Source of the DNA: Comamonadaceae bacterium
GTDB taxonomy: Bacteria > Pseudomonadota > Gammaproteobacteria > Burkholderiales > Burkholderiaceae_C
Direction: 5' to 3'
Assembly (NCBI GenBank): GCA_947373105.1
Contig: CANBWK010000018.1
Span: 1-36,306, forward strand
Length of the DNA: 36,306 nucleotides
The notes under the pieces were generated by a model. That model was not told where the DNA came from. It made no database searches and saw only the letters and a program-made list of their open reading frames with translations. Position 1 is the stretch's first letter. Every line of letters starts with the position of its first letter. Of the stretch, positions 14,668 through 24,124 are shown piece after piece. Made by a program: the position numbers and the translations under genes.

Positions 14668-16937
14668 GCTTGCACCTCCCGCAGAACTGCACCTTCGGCT
14701 TGCGCCTGGCGCTGCTGGGCTTCGTAAAGCCGCCAATAAGCGCCTTGTGTTGACATCAAAGCATCATGGGTGCCCTCTTCCACAATTTCACCTTTGTCCA
14801 TGACCACCAAGCGATCGGCTTTGCGCAGGGTAGACAAACGGTGCGCAATCGCAATCGTCGTGCGACCCCGCACGAGGTTGTCGAGCGCCTTTTGGATTTC
14901 TTTTTCAGTCTCGGTGTCGACCGCAGATGTGGCTTCGTCCAGAATCAAAATGCGCGGATTGATGAGCAAGGCACGCGCAATTGAAATGCGCTGACGTTCA
15001 CCACCAGAAAGGCCCTGGCCTCGCTCACCGACCAGCGAGTCGTAGCCTTGCGGCATGCGCAAGATGAACTCGTGCGCATGGGCGGCACGGGCCGCAGCGA
15101 CGATCTCATCGCGGCTTGCTTCGGGCTTGCCATAAGCAATGTTGTCGGCAATCGTGCCGAAGAACAGAAACGGCTCTTGCAGCACCAAGCCAATATGACG
15201 ACGGTAATCGGCCACGCGCAACTGCCGGATGTCAACGCCGTCGAGCTCGATCACACCGTCGGACAGGTCATAGAAGCGGCACATCAAATTCACCAAGGTA
15301 CTTTTGCCCGAGCCGCTGTGCCCTACCAGACCGATCATCTGGCCAGGCTCGATGTCCAAGTTGAGCTTGCGAATCACAGCACGGTTGCCATACCGAAATC
15401 CGGCTTGGCGCAAAGTGATTCGGCCTTCAACGCGCGGCATGGCCACCGGATGAGCGGGCTCCGGCACGCTGGAGACGTGGTCCAGAATTTCGAAAATTCG
15501 CTTGGCACCGGAAGCTGCTTTTTGCGTGGTTGACACAATTCGGCTCATCGAATCGAGTCGCATGTAAAAGCGTCCGATATAGGCTAAAAATGCCGTCAAC
15601 ACCCCGACGGTGATCTCGTTGCGGGAAACCTGCCAAATGCCAAATCCCCAGACCACCAGCAAGCCCACCTCGGTCATCAAGGTTACCGTCGGAGAGAACA
15701 AGGACCAGACGCGATTCAACCGGTCGTTGACTGCCAAATTGTGTTGATTGGCCTCGTTGAAGCGTTGCGCCTCGCGGTCTTCTTGGGCAAAGGCTTTGAC
15801 AACCCGAATGCCCGGAATGGTGTCCGTCAAGACGTTGGTCACTTCGGACCACACACGGTCAATTTTTTCAAAGCCTGTGCGCAAACGGTCACGCACCACA
15901 TGAATCAACCAAGCAATGAACGGCAGTGGCAACAAGGTGACGATGGCCAAGGTGGGGTTGATGGTGAACAAGATCACCGAGGTCATCAAGATCATCAAGA
16001 CATCGGTGGCAAAGTCAAGCAAATGCAAGGACAAAAACACGTTGATGCGGTCCGTTTCACTGCCGATGCGGGCAATCAAATCGCCCGTTCGTCGACCGCC
16101 AAAATACTCCAGCGACAATTTGAGCAGGTGCTCGTAGGTGGTGGTGCGTAAATCGGCACCAATGCGCTCGGACACCAGGGCCAAAATATAAGTTTTGACC
16201 CAACCCAAGCCCCAAGCCAGCAGCGCTGAACCGAACAAGCCGATCAGGTACCAAGCCACCGTCATCGGTTCTATTTTTTGGCCGTTTTGGAAGGGGATCA
16301 ACACCTCGTCCATGAGGGGCATCGTTAAATAAGGCGGCACCAAAGTGGCCGCAGTGGAGGCCAAGGTCAATAAAAAACCGGCCAACAATTGGCCCTGGTA
16401 GGGCCTGGCAAAACGCCAGAGTTTGAACAAAGTCCAGGTTGAGGGGGGTACCATTTCGGCACTGAGACAAACGGGACAATCCTCGACGTCGTCCGTCAGC
16501 GCCGAGTGACAGACCGGGCAAAATCCTGAAACGGCATCTTCCGCCAGATCACGCTCGCCAGGACCCGCATGGCATACCGCCAATTGGTCAACCAAGCGCA
16601 AAGCCGCAGGCTGACGCCCTAAAGTGAAGCGCCAAACCGCCAATAATGTAGATAAATTTCTTAATTCCAGCTTGGCAACACCGGCATGATCGGTCAAAAC
16701 AAACCGATGCCCAGGCACTAAGCTCCAAGATTGGCAGTCATTGATACCTTCTTGGAAAGATAAAACACGCCTGTCAGTCAAAATAATCACACTTTTAGTG
16801 AATTTCAACTCGCTGTTCAGGTCAACCTCCATGGCGGCTGAAACGTTCTCTTCTGATTGCAGAGTTTCAGAGACCACCGGCCGCCAAGTATCAGGTATCC
16901 CCGCTAAGGAAGAAGTCAAAGGGTAAGTCGGTGTCAT
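14664..16937 (-). CDS. ABC exporter with N-terminal extension, cyanophycin-associated
   Basis: A fused ABC half-transporter of 757 residues from the ATG at 16937. Residues 1-130 form a soluble extension with SVIILTDRRVLSFQEG, reminiscent of a PH-like fold. Next come paired cysteines, C140PVC and C154PVC, a likely zinc ribbon. From about 170 a six-span exporter domain follows (KLWRFARPYQGQLLAGFLL..., ERIGADLRTTTYEHLLKLSLEYF). The ATPase has Walker A GLVGHSGSGKST, Q-loop LVLQEPFLF, signature LSGGERQRISIARAL, Walker B ILILDEATSAVD and an H-loop IAHRLST. It is divergent from the cyanophycin synthetase pair and coupled to the DUF1854 gene. The substrate is unknown; an Asp-Arg-related peptide or a lipid is possible. 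The in-frame upstream extension to 16991 was rejected. Confidence 0.9.
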   Translation of the reverse strand: MTPTYPLTSSLAGIPDTWRPVVSETLQSEENVSAAMEVDLNSELKFTKSVIILTDRRVLSFQEGINDCQSWSLVPGHRFVLTDHAGVAKLELRNLSTLLAVWRFTLGRQPAALRLVDQLAVCHAGPGERDLAEDAVSGFCPVCHSALTDDVEDCPVCLSAEMVPPSTWTLFKLWRFARPYQGQLLAGFLLTLASTAATLVPPYLTMPLMDEVLIPFQNGQKIEPMTVAWYLIGLFGSALLAWGLGWVKTYILALVSERIGADLRTTTYEHLLKLSLEYFGGRRTGDLIARIGSETDRINVFLSLHLLDFATDVLMILMTSVILFTINPTLAIVTLLPLPFIAWLIHVVRDRLRTGFEKIDRVWSEVTNVLTDTIPGIRVVKAFAQEDREAQRFNEANQHNLAVNDRLNRVWSLFSPTVTLMTEVGLLVVWGFGIWQVSRNEITVGVLTAFLAYIGRFYMRLDSMSRIVSTTQKAASGAKRIFEILDHVSSVPEPAHPVAMPRVEGRITLRQAGFRYGNRAVIRKLNLDIEPGQMIGLVGHSGSGKSTLVNLMCRFYDLSDGVIELDGVDIRQLRVADYRRHIGLVLQEPFLFFGTIADNIAYGKPEASRDEIVAAARAAHAHEFILRMPQGYDSLVGERGQGLSGGERQRISIARALLINPRILILDEATSAVDTETEKEIQKALDNLVRGRTTIAIAHRLSTLRKADRLVVMDKGEIVEEGTHDALMSTQGAYWRLYEAQQRQAQAEGAVLREVQA

Positions 16938-17014
16938 TTGGAATTTTGCAACAAGAGCCACGTCAGCAATGGCGGCATATAAAAACAGCAACAGAAGCGG
17001 CCGGGACTGAACCC

Positions 17015-19264
17015 ATGCACCTTGTTAAACCAGCGTTACTTGCCGAGTCGGGCGCTCATCGAACCTCTGTTCGGTCATTGTATCGCTCGCCCGAATTTTC
17101 AATCCAGTTCCTGCGAACAACCTACCTTCGCGGTCCCAATATCTGGACCTACCGTCCCGTATTGGAAACCTGGATCGACATTGGCGCCCTGGAGGATTGC
17201 CCTTCCAACACGCTGCCCGGCTTTGTGGAGCGATTGACGGCTTGGCTACCCGGCTTAGAAGATCACCGTTGCAGCGTAGGAGAAAAAGGCGGTTTCATCC
17301 AACGTCTGGAAGAAGGTACTTGGCCTGGACACATTCTTGAACACGTTGCCCTGGAATTGCAAAGCCGCGCAGGCATGCAAACAGGGTTTGGCAAAGCGCG
17401 CGAAGCCGGTCCTCGCGGGATTTACAAAGTCGTGATCCGTACGCGCCATCCCGAAGTGAGTCAAAAAGCACTCTCTTATAGCCGCGACCTGATTTTGGCA
17501 GCCATTGCCAACCGTCAGTTTGATGTGGGCAGCGCGATTGCTGACTTGACCCACATGGTCGACGCCTTATGCATCGGCCCCAGTACGGCCTGCATCGTCG
17601 ATGCGGCGGCGGAATTGGACATCCCCCACATTCGCTTGAACGATGGAAATTTGGTGCAATTGGGCCACGGCGCCAACCAACGCCGCATCTGGACGGCTGA
17701 AACCGATCAGACCAGCGCTATCGCTGAAAGCATCTCGAAAGACAAAGACCTGACCAAAACTTTGTTGGCCACCTGTGGTGTTCCGGTTCCGCAGGGCCAG
17801 ATTGTCAAGTCGCCCGCGCAGGCCTGGGAAGCTGCCCAAGACATTGGCTTGCCCGTGTGCGTCAAACCCACCGACGGCAACCATGCGCGCGGCGTTTCGC
17901 TTGAATTGACAACCCAAGCTGAAATTGAATCTGCTTATGCCTTAGCCCTGGCCGAGGGCAGCGAAGTCCTGGTGGAGCGGCACATTTTGGGTGACGAGCA
18001 CCGCTTGTTAGTTGTTGGTGGCCGCGTGGTGGCGGCCAACAAAGGCGAAAAGGCGCATGTGATCGGTGATGGTGTCTCGACCGTCGAACAATTGATCGAA
18101 CTCCAAATCAATTCAGACCCTCGCCGCGGTGAAGAAGAGGATTTCCCCTTGGACACGGTCCGTTTGGACGATCATCCGACCGCCGTGCTCGAGTTGCAAC
18201 GTCAAGGTTTGTTGCGCAACAGTGTGCCGACCCTAGGCCAGCAGGTGCTGGTGATGCGGACCGGCAACATGGCGATGGACGTGACGGACTTGGTGCATCC
18301 TGATATAGCGGAACAAGTTGCTTTGGCCGCACGCGTGGTGGGCCTGGACATTGCTGGCGTGGACTTGGTGGTGCAAGATATTTCAAAACCCCTGAAAGCC
18401 CAAGGCGGCGCCATTGTCGAGGTCAATGCCGGCCCTGGCCTGCTGATGCACCTCAAACCGGCATCCGGCAAAGCCCGACCCGTTGGGGAGGCTATTGCCC
18501 GGCATTTGTTCAGTTCTGAGGAAGCCGGTCGCATTCCGGTGGTCGGCCTGATGGGCCATGGCGACACCACAGGGCCCGCCAAATTGATCGCGTGGTTGCT
18601 TCATCTCAAAGGCCTGGAAACAGGCTTGGCCTGCGCCTGCGGTTTGTTTTTAGGCAATCGCCGTTTGCAAAAAAACAGCGCCATGGATTGGGAAACGGCA
18701 CAACGCCTGCTCATCAACCGTGCCGTTCAAGCTGCGGTATTTGAAACCACGGCCCGCCATTTGCTGACCGAAGGCCTGCCTTATGACCGATGCCAAATCG
18801 GCTTGGTCACCAGCATGCCCAAAGCCGAAGGACTGCAAGATTTGTTTGTCCACAACGATGCCCAAATGCCGGGCTTTGTGCGCACACAAATTGACGTTGT
18901 GTTGCCCAACGGGGTCGCTGTGTTGAATGCACAAGATGAGCAAGTCGCTGCTTTGGCGACCTACTGTGATGGCGAAGTCATTTTCTACGCCCAAAATGAA
19001 ACGCATCCCACCCTTCAAGCGCATCGTGCAAAAGAGGGCAAAGTGGTTTTCGCCAGAGACAATCAAGTTATTTGGGCGCAAGGCAACCAGGAAACCGAGC
19101 TGTTCAGCCTGGCCGCCACAACCACGAGCAAGATCATCAAAATTCATCAGTTGTCACGCAACGATTTACTGGCAGCGGCCAGCGCAGCATGGGCATTGGA
19201 TATTTCCAAAGACCTGATACGTGCCGGCGTCAAAAGCTTTGGACAAAGCCCGACCACTCACTGA
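17015..19264 (+). CDS. Cyanophycin synthetase paralogue with degenerate, truncated Mur-ligase domain
   Basis: A CphA-family protein of 749 residues from the ATG at 17015 (an upstream GTG at 16931 would overlap the divergent ABC start). The N-terminal domain (FLRTTYLRGPNIWTYRPVLE, about 32-51) and the ATP-grasp core (DKDLTKTLLATCGVPVP; VCVKPTDGNHARGV; IVEVNAGPGLLMH) are recognisable. Compared with the next gene, the ATP-grasp loop STGGTATD is shortened to TGNMAMD. The Mur-ligase P-loop, GTNGKTTT in the neighbour, reads GHGDTTGPA (about 514-522) and lacks the catalytic lysine. The protein also stops before the final Mur lobe. It cannot use the normal arginine-adding site; it may be a CphA2-like enzyme or a partner subunit of CphA. 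It lies 32 bases before cphA. Confidence 0.88.
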   Translation: MHLVKPALLAESGAHRTSVRSLYRSPEFSIQFLRTTYLRGPNIWTYRPVLETWIDIGALEDCPSNTLPGFVERLTAWLPGLEDHRCSVGEKGGFIQRLEEGTWPGHILEHVALELQSRAGMQTGFGKAREAGPRGIYKVVIRTRHPEVSQKALSYSRDLILAAIANRQFDVGSAIADLTHMVDALCIGPSTACIVDAAAELDIPHIRLNDGNLVQLGHGANQRRIWTAETDQTSAIAESISKDKDLTKTLLATCGVPVPQGQIVKSPAQAWEAAQDIGLPVCVKPTDGNHARGVSLELTTQAEIESAYALALAEGSEVLVERHILGDEHRLLVVGGRVVAANKGEKAHVIGDGVSTVEQLIELQINSDPRRGEEEDFPLDTVRLDDHPTAVLELQRQGLLRNSVPTLGQQVLVMRTGNMAMDVTDLVHPDIAEQVALAARVVGLDIAGVDLVVQDISKPLKAQGGAIVEVNAGPGLLMHLKPASGKARPVGEAIARHLFSSEEAGRIPVVGLMGHGDTTGPAKLIAWLLHLKGLETGLACACGLFLGNRRLQKNSAMDWETAQRLLINRAVQAAVFETTARHLLTEGLPYDRCQIGLVTSMPKAEGLQDLFVHNDAQMPGFVRTQIDVVLPNGVAVLNAQDEQVAALATYCDGEVIFYAQNETHPTLQAHRAKEGKVVFARDNQVIWAQGNQETELFSLAATTTSKIIKIHQLSRNDLLAAASAAWALDISKDLIRAGVKSFGQSPTTH

Positions 19265-19296
19265 CACACAGCCCCTCATACCAGGAACACCGGCTC

Positions 19297-21864
19297 ATGG
19301 AAGTCTCAAGAATTCGTGCACGTCGCGGGCCCAATTTGTGGAGCCGCCACACCAGCGTGGAAGTCATCGTTACATGTATGACGCCAGACCGCGACATCGT
19401 GCCTGGCAGTCCTTTTGAAAAACAACTGCGTCGCATTTTTCCAGCATTGGCTTTCATTGAAGGTGCACGCCCCGGGCAACAAGCCAGCATGGCGCATGCC
19501 CTGGAAAAAGTGACGCTGGGTTTGCAAGCGCAGGCCGGCTGTCCGGTGACCTTCAGTCGCACCACCGTCACCCAAGAGCCAGGGGTTTATCAAGTCGTGG
19601 TGCAGTACACCGAAGAAGCGGTTGGTCGTTTGGCATTGGATTTGGCGATGCAGCTTTGCAAGGCCGCCAAAGCTGGTGAGTCTTTTGATTTGGCTGCGGC
19701 CTTGGTGCAATTGAGTGAGCTTGACGAAGATGTCCGCTTGGGGCCTTCAACGGGTTCCATCGTGGATGCGGCGGTGCTTCGTGGCATTCCCTATCGTCGG
19801 TTGACGGATGGCAGTTTGGTGCAATTTGGGTGGGGCTCCAAGCAGCGCCGCATTCAGGCCGCTGAGACCGACAGTACGAGTGCCATCGCCGAATCGATTG
19901 CACAAGACAAGGACTTGACCAAATCGTTGCTGATGGCGGCTGGCGTGCCTGTGCCTGTGGGCAAACCCGCGCAAAACTTGGAACAAGCCTGGGCTATTGC
20001 AGAAGAAATTGGGCTGCCCGTGGTCGTCAAACCCCAAGACGGTAACCAAGGCAAAGGCGTGACCGTGAACATTGTGTCGCGCGAACATTTCGATGTCGCT
20101 TATGAAGCGGCCGCCTACTATGGCGAAGTCATGGTCGAGAGGTTTCTGCCTGGTCAGGATTACCGATTGTTGGTCGTAGGCAATAAGCTGATTGCTGCGG
20201 CCCGAAGAGAACCCCCATTGGTGGTGGGTGACGGTGTGCACACTGTTCAGGAGTTGGTGAATCTGGTCAATGCCGACCCTCGGCGAGGTGACGGACACTC
20301 TACTTCACTGACCAAAATCAAATTTGATGGCATTGCTTTTGCGCGTTTGGCCCAACAAGAGCTCCAACCCGAATCGGTGCCGGAAAAAGGCCGACGCGTG
20401 ATTTTGCGCAACAACGCCAATTTGTCTACTGGCGGTACCGCCACCGATGTCACCGACGACGTTCACCCGGAAGTCGCCGCCCGGGCTGTGGCGGCCGCTC
20501 AAATGGTGGGGGTGGACATTTGCGGCGTAGACGTTGTCTCTGAATCGGTCTTGCGACCATTGGAAGAGCTTCAGGGTGGCATTGTCGAGGTCAATGCTGC
20601 GCCAGGTCTGCGCATGCACATCAGTCCGTCATTTGGCAAAGGCCGCAACGTCGGCAAGGCCGTCATCGAAAGCATGTTCAAGCCCAGTGATGATGGCCGT
20701 ATCCCGGTGATTGCCGTTACGGGCACCAACGGCAAAACCACCACAGTCCGATTGACTTCGCACCTGCTGAAGACGCAGGGTATGCGGGTGGGTATGACCA
20801 ACACCGATGGCGTGTACGTCAATGGACGCCAAATTGACGACGGCGATTGCAGTGGCCCCCGAAGCGCCCGCAATGTGCTGATGCATCCTGACGTGGACGC
20901 TGCTGTTTTTGAAACAGCACGAGGCGGCATGCTGCGAGAAGGCTTGGCCTTTGATCGCTGCAAAGTGGCCATCGTGACGAACATAGGGTCCGGTGATCAT
21001 TTGGGTTTGAATTACATCACCACCTTGGAAGATTTGACGGTTCTCAAACGGGTGATTGTGTTGAATGTAGCCACCGATGGCATGGCCGTTCTTAACGCCA
21101 CCGATCCATCTGTTGCGGCAATGGCCAAGCATTGCCCTGGCAGTGTGACCTTTTTTGCTCAAGATCCGCAACATCCTGTATTGGCAACGCATCGTGCACA
21201 AGGCAAACGTGTGGTGTTTGTTGAAAATGACCACATCGTGGCTCAGGAAGGTAAAAAAATATACCGTGTCCCGCTGGCCAACATTCCGCTGACTCGCCAA
21301 GGTCAAATCGGATTTCAAACTGAAAATGTGATGGCTTCTGTAGCAGCTGCCTGGGCCATCAATTTGTCATGGGAGAACATCAGTCAAGGCTTAGCAACCT
21401 TCATCAGCGATGTGCAAGGTGTGCCTGGCAGGTTCAATGTATTTGACTACCGGGGCGGAACAGTCATTGCCGACTACGGACATAACCCCGATGCCATTCA
21501 AGCCTTGGTCAACGCCGTGGACAACATGCCTGCAGCCAAACGGTCCGTCGTCATCAGCGGTGCAGGTGACCGGCGTGACCAGGACATTCGGGACCAAACC
21601 CGCATTCTGGGTCAAGCATTTGACAATGTCATTCTTTACCAAGATGCATGTCAGCGTGGACGTGAAGATGGCGAAGTTTTGAAGCTGTTGCGTGAAGGCT
21701 TAGAAGGGGCTGAGCGTACCCAGGGAATTGACGAAATACGCGGTGAATTCAATGCCATCGACAGTGCCATGGCACGATTGCAACCCGGCGACTTGTGCCT
21801 CATTTTGATTGATCAAGTTGAAGCGTCTTTGGCGTATATAGGCCAAAAAGTTCAGGCTGGTTGA
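19297..21864 (+). CDS. cphA: Cyanophycin synthetase
   Basis: An 855-residue enzyme that builds multi-L-arginyl-poly-L-aspartate, a nitrogen store, using ATP. The N-terminal domain is followed by an ATP-grasp domain (about 200-460; VVVKPQDGNQGKGVTV, NANLSTGGTATDVTDDVHPE, EVNAAPGLRMH), which in this family adds aspartate to the backbone. The Mur-ligase-like domain (from about 470) has the P-loop VTGTNGKTTTVRL, ETARGGMLREGLAFD, TNIGSGDHLG and the C-terminal lobe RFNVFDYRGGTVIADYGHNPDAI, and attaches arginine to the aspartate side chain. The start is the ATG at 19297 after AGGA; the frame is open further upstream but overlaps the previous gene. All key motifs are intact and the length is close to the usual ~870. 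Co-transcribed with the degenerate paralogue. Confidence 0.96.
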   Translation: MEVSRIRARRGPNLWSRHTSVEVIVTCMTPDRDIVPGSPFEKQLRRIFPALAFIEGARPGQQASMAHALEKVTLGLQAQAGCPVTFSRTTVTQEPGVYQVVVQYTEEAVGRLALDLAMQLCKAAKAGESFDLAAALVQLSELDEDVRLGPSTGSIVDAAVLRGIPYRRLTDGSLVQFGWGSKQRRIQAAETDSTSAIAESIAQDKDLTKSLLMAAGVPVPVGKPAQNLEQAWAIAEEIGLPVVVKPQDGNQGKGVTVNIVSREHFDVAYEAAAYYGEVMVERFLPGQDYRLLVVGNKLIAAARREPPLVVGDGVHTVQELVNLVNADPRRGDGHSTSLTKIKFDGIAFARLAQQELQPESVPEKGRRVILRNNANLSTGGTATDVTDDVHPEVAARAVAAAQMVGVDICGVDVVSESVLRPLEELQGGIVEVNAAPGLRMHISPSFGKGRNVGKAVIESMFKPSDDGRIPVIAVTGTNGKTTTVRLTSHLLKTQGMRVGMTNTDGVYVNGRQIDDGDCSGPRSARNVLMHPDVDAAVFETARGGMLREGLAFDRCKVAIVTNIGSGDHLGLNYITTLEDLTVLKRVIVLNVATDGMAVLNATDPSVAAMAKHCPGSVTFFAQDPQHPVLATHRAQGKRVVFVENDHIVAQEGKKIYRVPLANIPLTRQGQIGFQTENVMASVAAAWAINLSWENISQGLATFISDVQGVPGRFNVFDYRGGTVIADYGHNPDAIQALVNAVDNMPAAKRSVVISGAGDRRDQDIRDQTRILGQAFDNVILYQDACQRGREDGEVLKLLREGLEGAERTQGIDEIRGEFNAIDSAMARLQPGDLCLILIDQVEASLAYIGQKVQAG

Positions 21865-21867
21865 AGC

Positions 21868-23052
21868 TCAAGACAAGGCCATGACAGTCAGGCCACTGAA
21901 GACAAACACCATCTGCCACACCAATAGACGGCGCCAGGTGGCAGGCCGACTTTCTACCCAATGGTACATCCCATAACCGGCCATAAGGGACAATGCAAAC
22001 GACAGGAACAAGCCTAGAAAATTGGTCCACGGGTCCTGCCAACCCGCATTGAACCAAACGGCGCTGACCATCAAACTGATTGCAAAATGCGTTAAGAAAA
22101 GGGAGTAAGAGCGCAGCGCTATCGTGCTCAAAGCACGTCTCAAACTCAGTATCCAAGGACTTTCATTGATCGCCTGATCGCGTTCAGGCCAGATGGCCAA
22201 GGTCAAAGCCATGCCCCAAGCCAAGCCCATGCGCAAGCGAGGCTCCAGCCAGAGTGCCATCAAACCGAGTATAAAAATGATGGCCCAACCTTTGACTGTG
22301 AGACGGCTCAAGCGCACACGGCAGGCCAACATGCCTAAGCCATAGGAACCAAAAAAATACAAACCCTGGACGTCCATATTGTCCTGCCGGTTCCACCAAT
22401 CCAAAGACAACGCAGTCAACAACAACCAGAGAAAAACCATCGCCCCCCGAAGCTTGACTCTGGGTTGCCATGCCTGTATTTTCGCGGCCATCCACACGGC
22501 CAATAAAGCCAGCGCATACAACTGAAAATCAATGGCCACATACCAAATACCTGCAGACAATGCTTGCACGCCCAGAAGGTCTTGCAACATCAGCAAGTGC
22601 ACGGCCATGCTCCATAAAGTCGGCAAGCCAGACAAAGAAGAGTGGGGATACCAAGGCCGCACCATGGCGGTGACACAGACTGTCAAAGCGAGTGCGGCCA
22701 TCAAAGGAATCGCCAAGCGCAAGAACCTTTTCCACAACAATCGCAACAGCGAAAAATGCGCAGGTAATCCTTGCACATTTGCAGGCAGCACACGCAAAAA
22801 TTGGCTGGCAGTCAGAAAGCCGCCTACCACCAAAAAGGCTTGAACAGCAAGTTGACCATGGTTGTACAGTGCCGCCAATTGGACTGGGGCCAACAACATC
22901 ACGCGGTCGAACATCGGACTGTAAACCGAGAGATGATGCAAGATGATGACGAGGCATCCGATCGCCTTGAAAACATCCAGAATAAACCAACGCCCCCCCT
23001 CTGTGGAGGCTGAGTCTTTTGACAATTCAGGCGCAGAATCCAAAACAGTCAC
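21868..23052 (-). CDS. Acyltransferase 3 family membrane protein
   Basis: A 394-residue multi-span protein of the acyltransferase 3 (OafA/NodX-like) family, which transfers acyl groups to cell-surface sugars or similar acceptors. FKAIGCLVIILHHLSVYSP (about 29-47) places the conserved His pair in the first span, and FLVVGGFLTASQFLR follows as the second conserved block. About ten hydrophobic segments continue to the C-terminus. It is the last gene of the etf operon direction, 30 bases after the nitronate monooxygenase, and its stop is only three bases from the convergent cphA stop. It may be co-transcribed with the upstream genes, but a functional link to them is not obvious. Confidence 0.85.
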   Translation of the reverse strand: MTVLDSAPELSKDSASTEGGRWFILDVFKAIGCLVIILHHLSVYSPMFDRVMLLAPVQLAALYNHGQLAVQAFLVVGGFLTASQFLRVLPANVQGLPAHFSLLRLLWKRFLRLAIPLMAALALTVCVTAMVRPWYPHSSLSGLPTLWSMAVHLLMLQDLLGVQALSAGIWYVAIDFQLYALALLAVWMAAKIQAWQPRVKLRGAMVFLWLLLTALSLDWWNRQDNMDVQGLYFFGSYGLGMLACRVRLSRLTVKGWAIIFILGLMALWLEPRLRMGLAWGMALTLAIWPERDQAINESPWILSLRRALSTIALRSYSLFLTHFAISLMVSAVWFNAGWQDPWTNFLGLFLSFALSLMAGYGMYHWVESRPATWRRLLVWQMVFVFSGLTVMALS

Positions 23053-23082
23053 AACCCTGCGCAGTGCGCAAAAACAGGCATA

Positions 23083-24036
23083 TCAAAGCGCCAGACGGGC
23101 CCTGGCTGCCATGTATTCGCTCCGCAATTTGGCAACCAGTTCGGCCGTGCTCAGCACAGCGGTGATGGCACCAATGCCTTGACCACATCCCCAGATGTCC
23201 TTCCAGGCTTTCTTGGCATCACCGCCAAAATTCATCTTGGAAGGATCTGACACAGGCAGATTGTCGGGATCCAATCCAGCGGCCCGAATGGACGGGGCAA
23301 GGTAGTTGCCATGCACACCGGTGAAAAGATTGCTGTAAACGATATCGTCAGAATTGCTCTGGACAATCGCATTCTTGTAGCCATCGGCCGCACGGGCCTC
23401 AAGCGTTGCAATGAAGGCTGAGCCAATGTAGGCAAAGTCAGCGCCTATGGCTTGCGCCGCCAAAATGGCATCCCCCGTGGCAATAGCGCCTGACAGGGCG
23501 ATGGGACCATCAAACCATTGCCGGATTTCCTGGATCAAGGCAAAGGGACTTTTGACCCCTGCATGGCCTCCTGCGCCAGCAGCCACAGCAATCAGGCCGT
23601 CAGCGCCCTTCTCAATGGCTTTGTGCGCATGTTTGTTGTTGATGATGTCGTGCAACACCACGCCCCCGTAGCTGTGGGCAGCCTCGTTAATTTCTTCCCT
23701 GGCGCCCAAGGAGGTGATGATGATCGGCACTTTGTATTTAACGCACATCGCCATGTCGTGTTCAAGGCGGTCATTGCTTTTGTGCACGATCTGGTTGATG
23801 GCAAACGGTGCGGCCGGCTTATCCGGATTTGCCTTGTTGTAAGCGGTTAAGGTTTCAGTGATCTCGATCAACCACTCTTCAAGCTGCTCTGCAGGACGTG
23901 CGTTGAGCGCGGGCATGGACCCAACAATACCGGCCTTGCACTGTTCGATCACCAACTTGGGATTGCTGATGATGAACAAGGGGGACGCGATAGCGGGGAA
24001 AGGCAAATGGGCCAGGACCGAGGGCAATTTGGACAT
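23083..24036 (-). CDS. Nitronate monooxygenase family flavoprotein
   Basis: A 317-residue FMN TIM-barrel enzyme of the 2-nitropropane dioxygenase / nitronate monooxygenase type, oxidising alkyl nitronates with O2. Features: PAIASPLFIISNPKLVIEQCKAGIVGSMPA at the start, the active-site AAGAGGHAG with His158, PIALSGAIATGDAILAAQAIGADFAYIGSAFIAT for FMN phosphate binding, and GCGQGIGAI near the C-terminus. The start follows GGGAGA. It lies 88 bases downstream of the acyl-CoA dehydrogenase in the same direction, a common pairing in Comamonadaceae. Some relatives act as enoyl-reductase-like or other FMN enzymes, so the substrate is not certain. Confidence 0.92.
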   Translation of the reverse strand: MSKLPSVLAHLPFPAIASPLFIISNPKLVIEQCKAGIVGSMPALNARPAEQLEEWLIEITETLTAYNKANPDKPAAPFAINQIVHKSNDRLEHDMAMCVKYKVPIIITSLGAREEINEAAHSYGGVVLHDIINNKHAHKAIEKGADGLIAVAAGAGGHAGVKSPFALIQEIRQWFDGPIALSGAIATGDAILAAQAIGADFAYIGSAFIATLEARAADGYKNAIVQSNSDDIVYSNLFTGVHGNYLAPSIRAAGLDPDNLPVSDPSKMNFGGDAKKAWKDIWGCGQGIGAITAVLSTAELVAKLRSEYMAARARLAL

Positions 24037-24124
24037 GAAGTCTCCCGAACAAATGGGGCATTGTCAAAGCAAGCCAGTAAAAAGTGCTGTCAGTCAAGCG
24101 ACAAGCCCAATGGAAAGTGAAGAA

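Noticed and set aside
19072-19296. N-terminal extension of cphA by 75 codons
   Set aside because: It overlaps the coding end of the upstream paralogue in another frame; the ATG at 19297 with AGGA upstream starts the conserved MEVSRIRARRGPNLW sequence.
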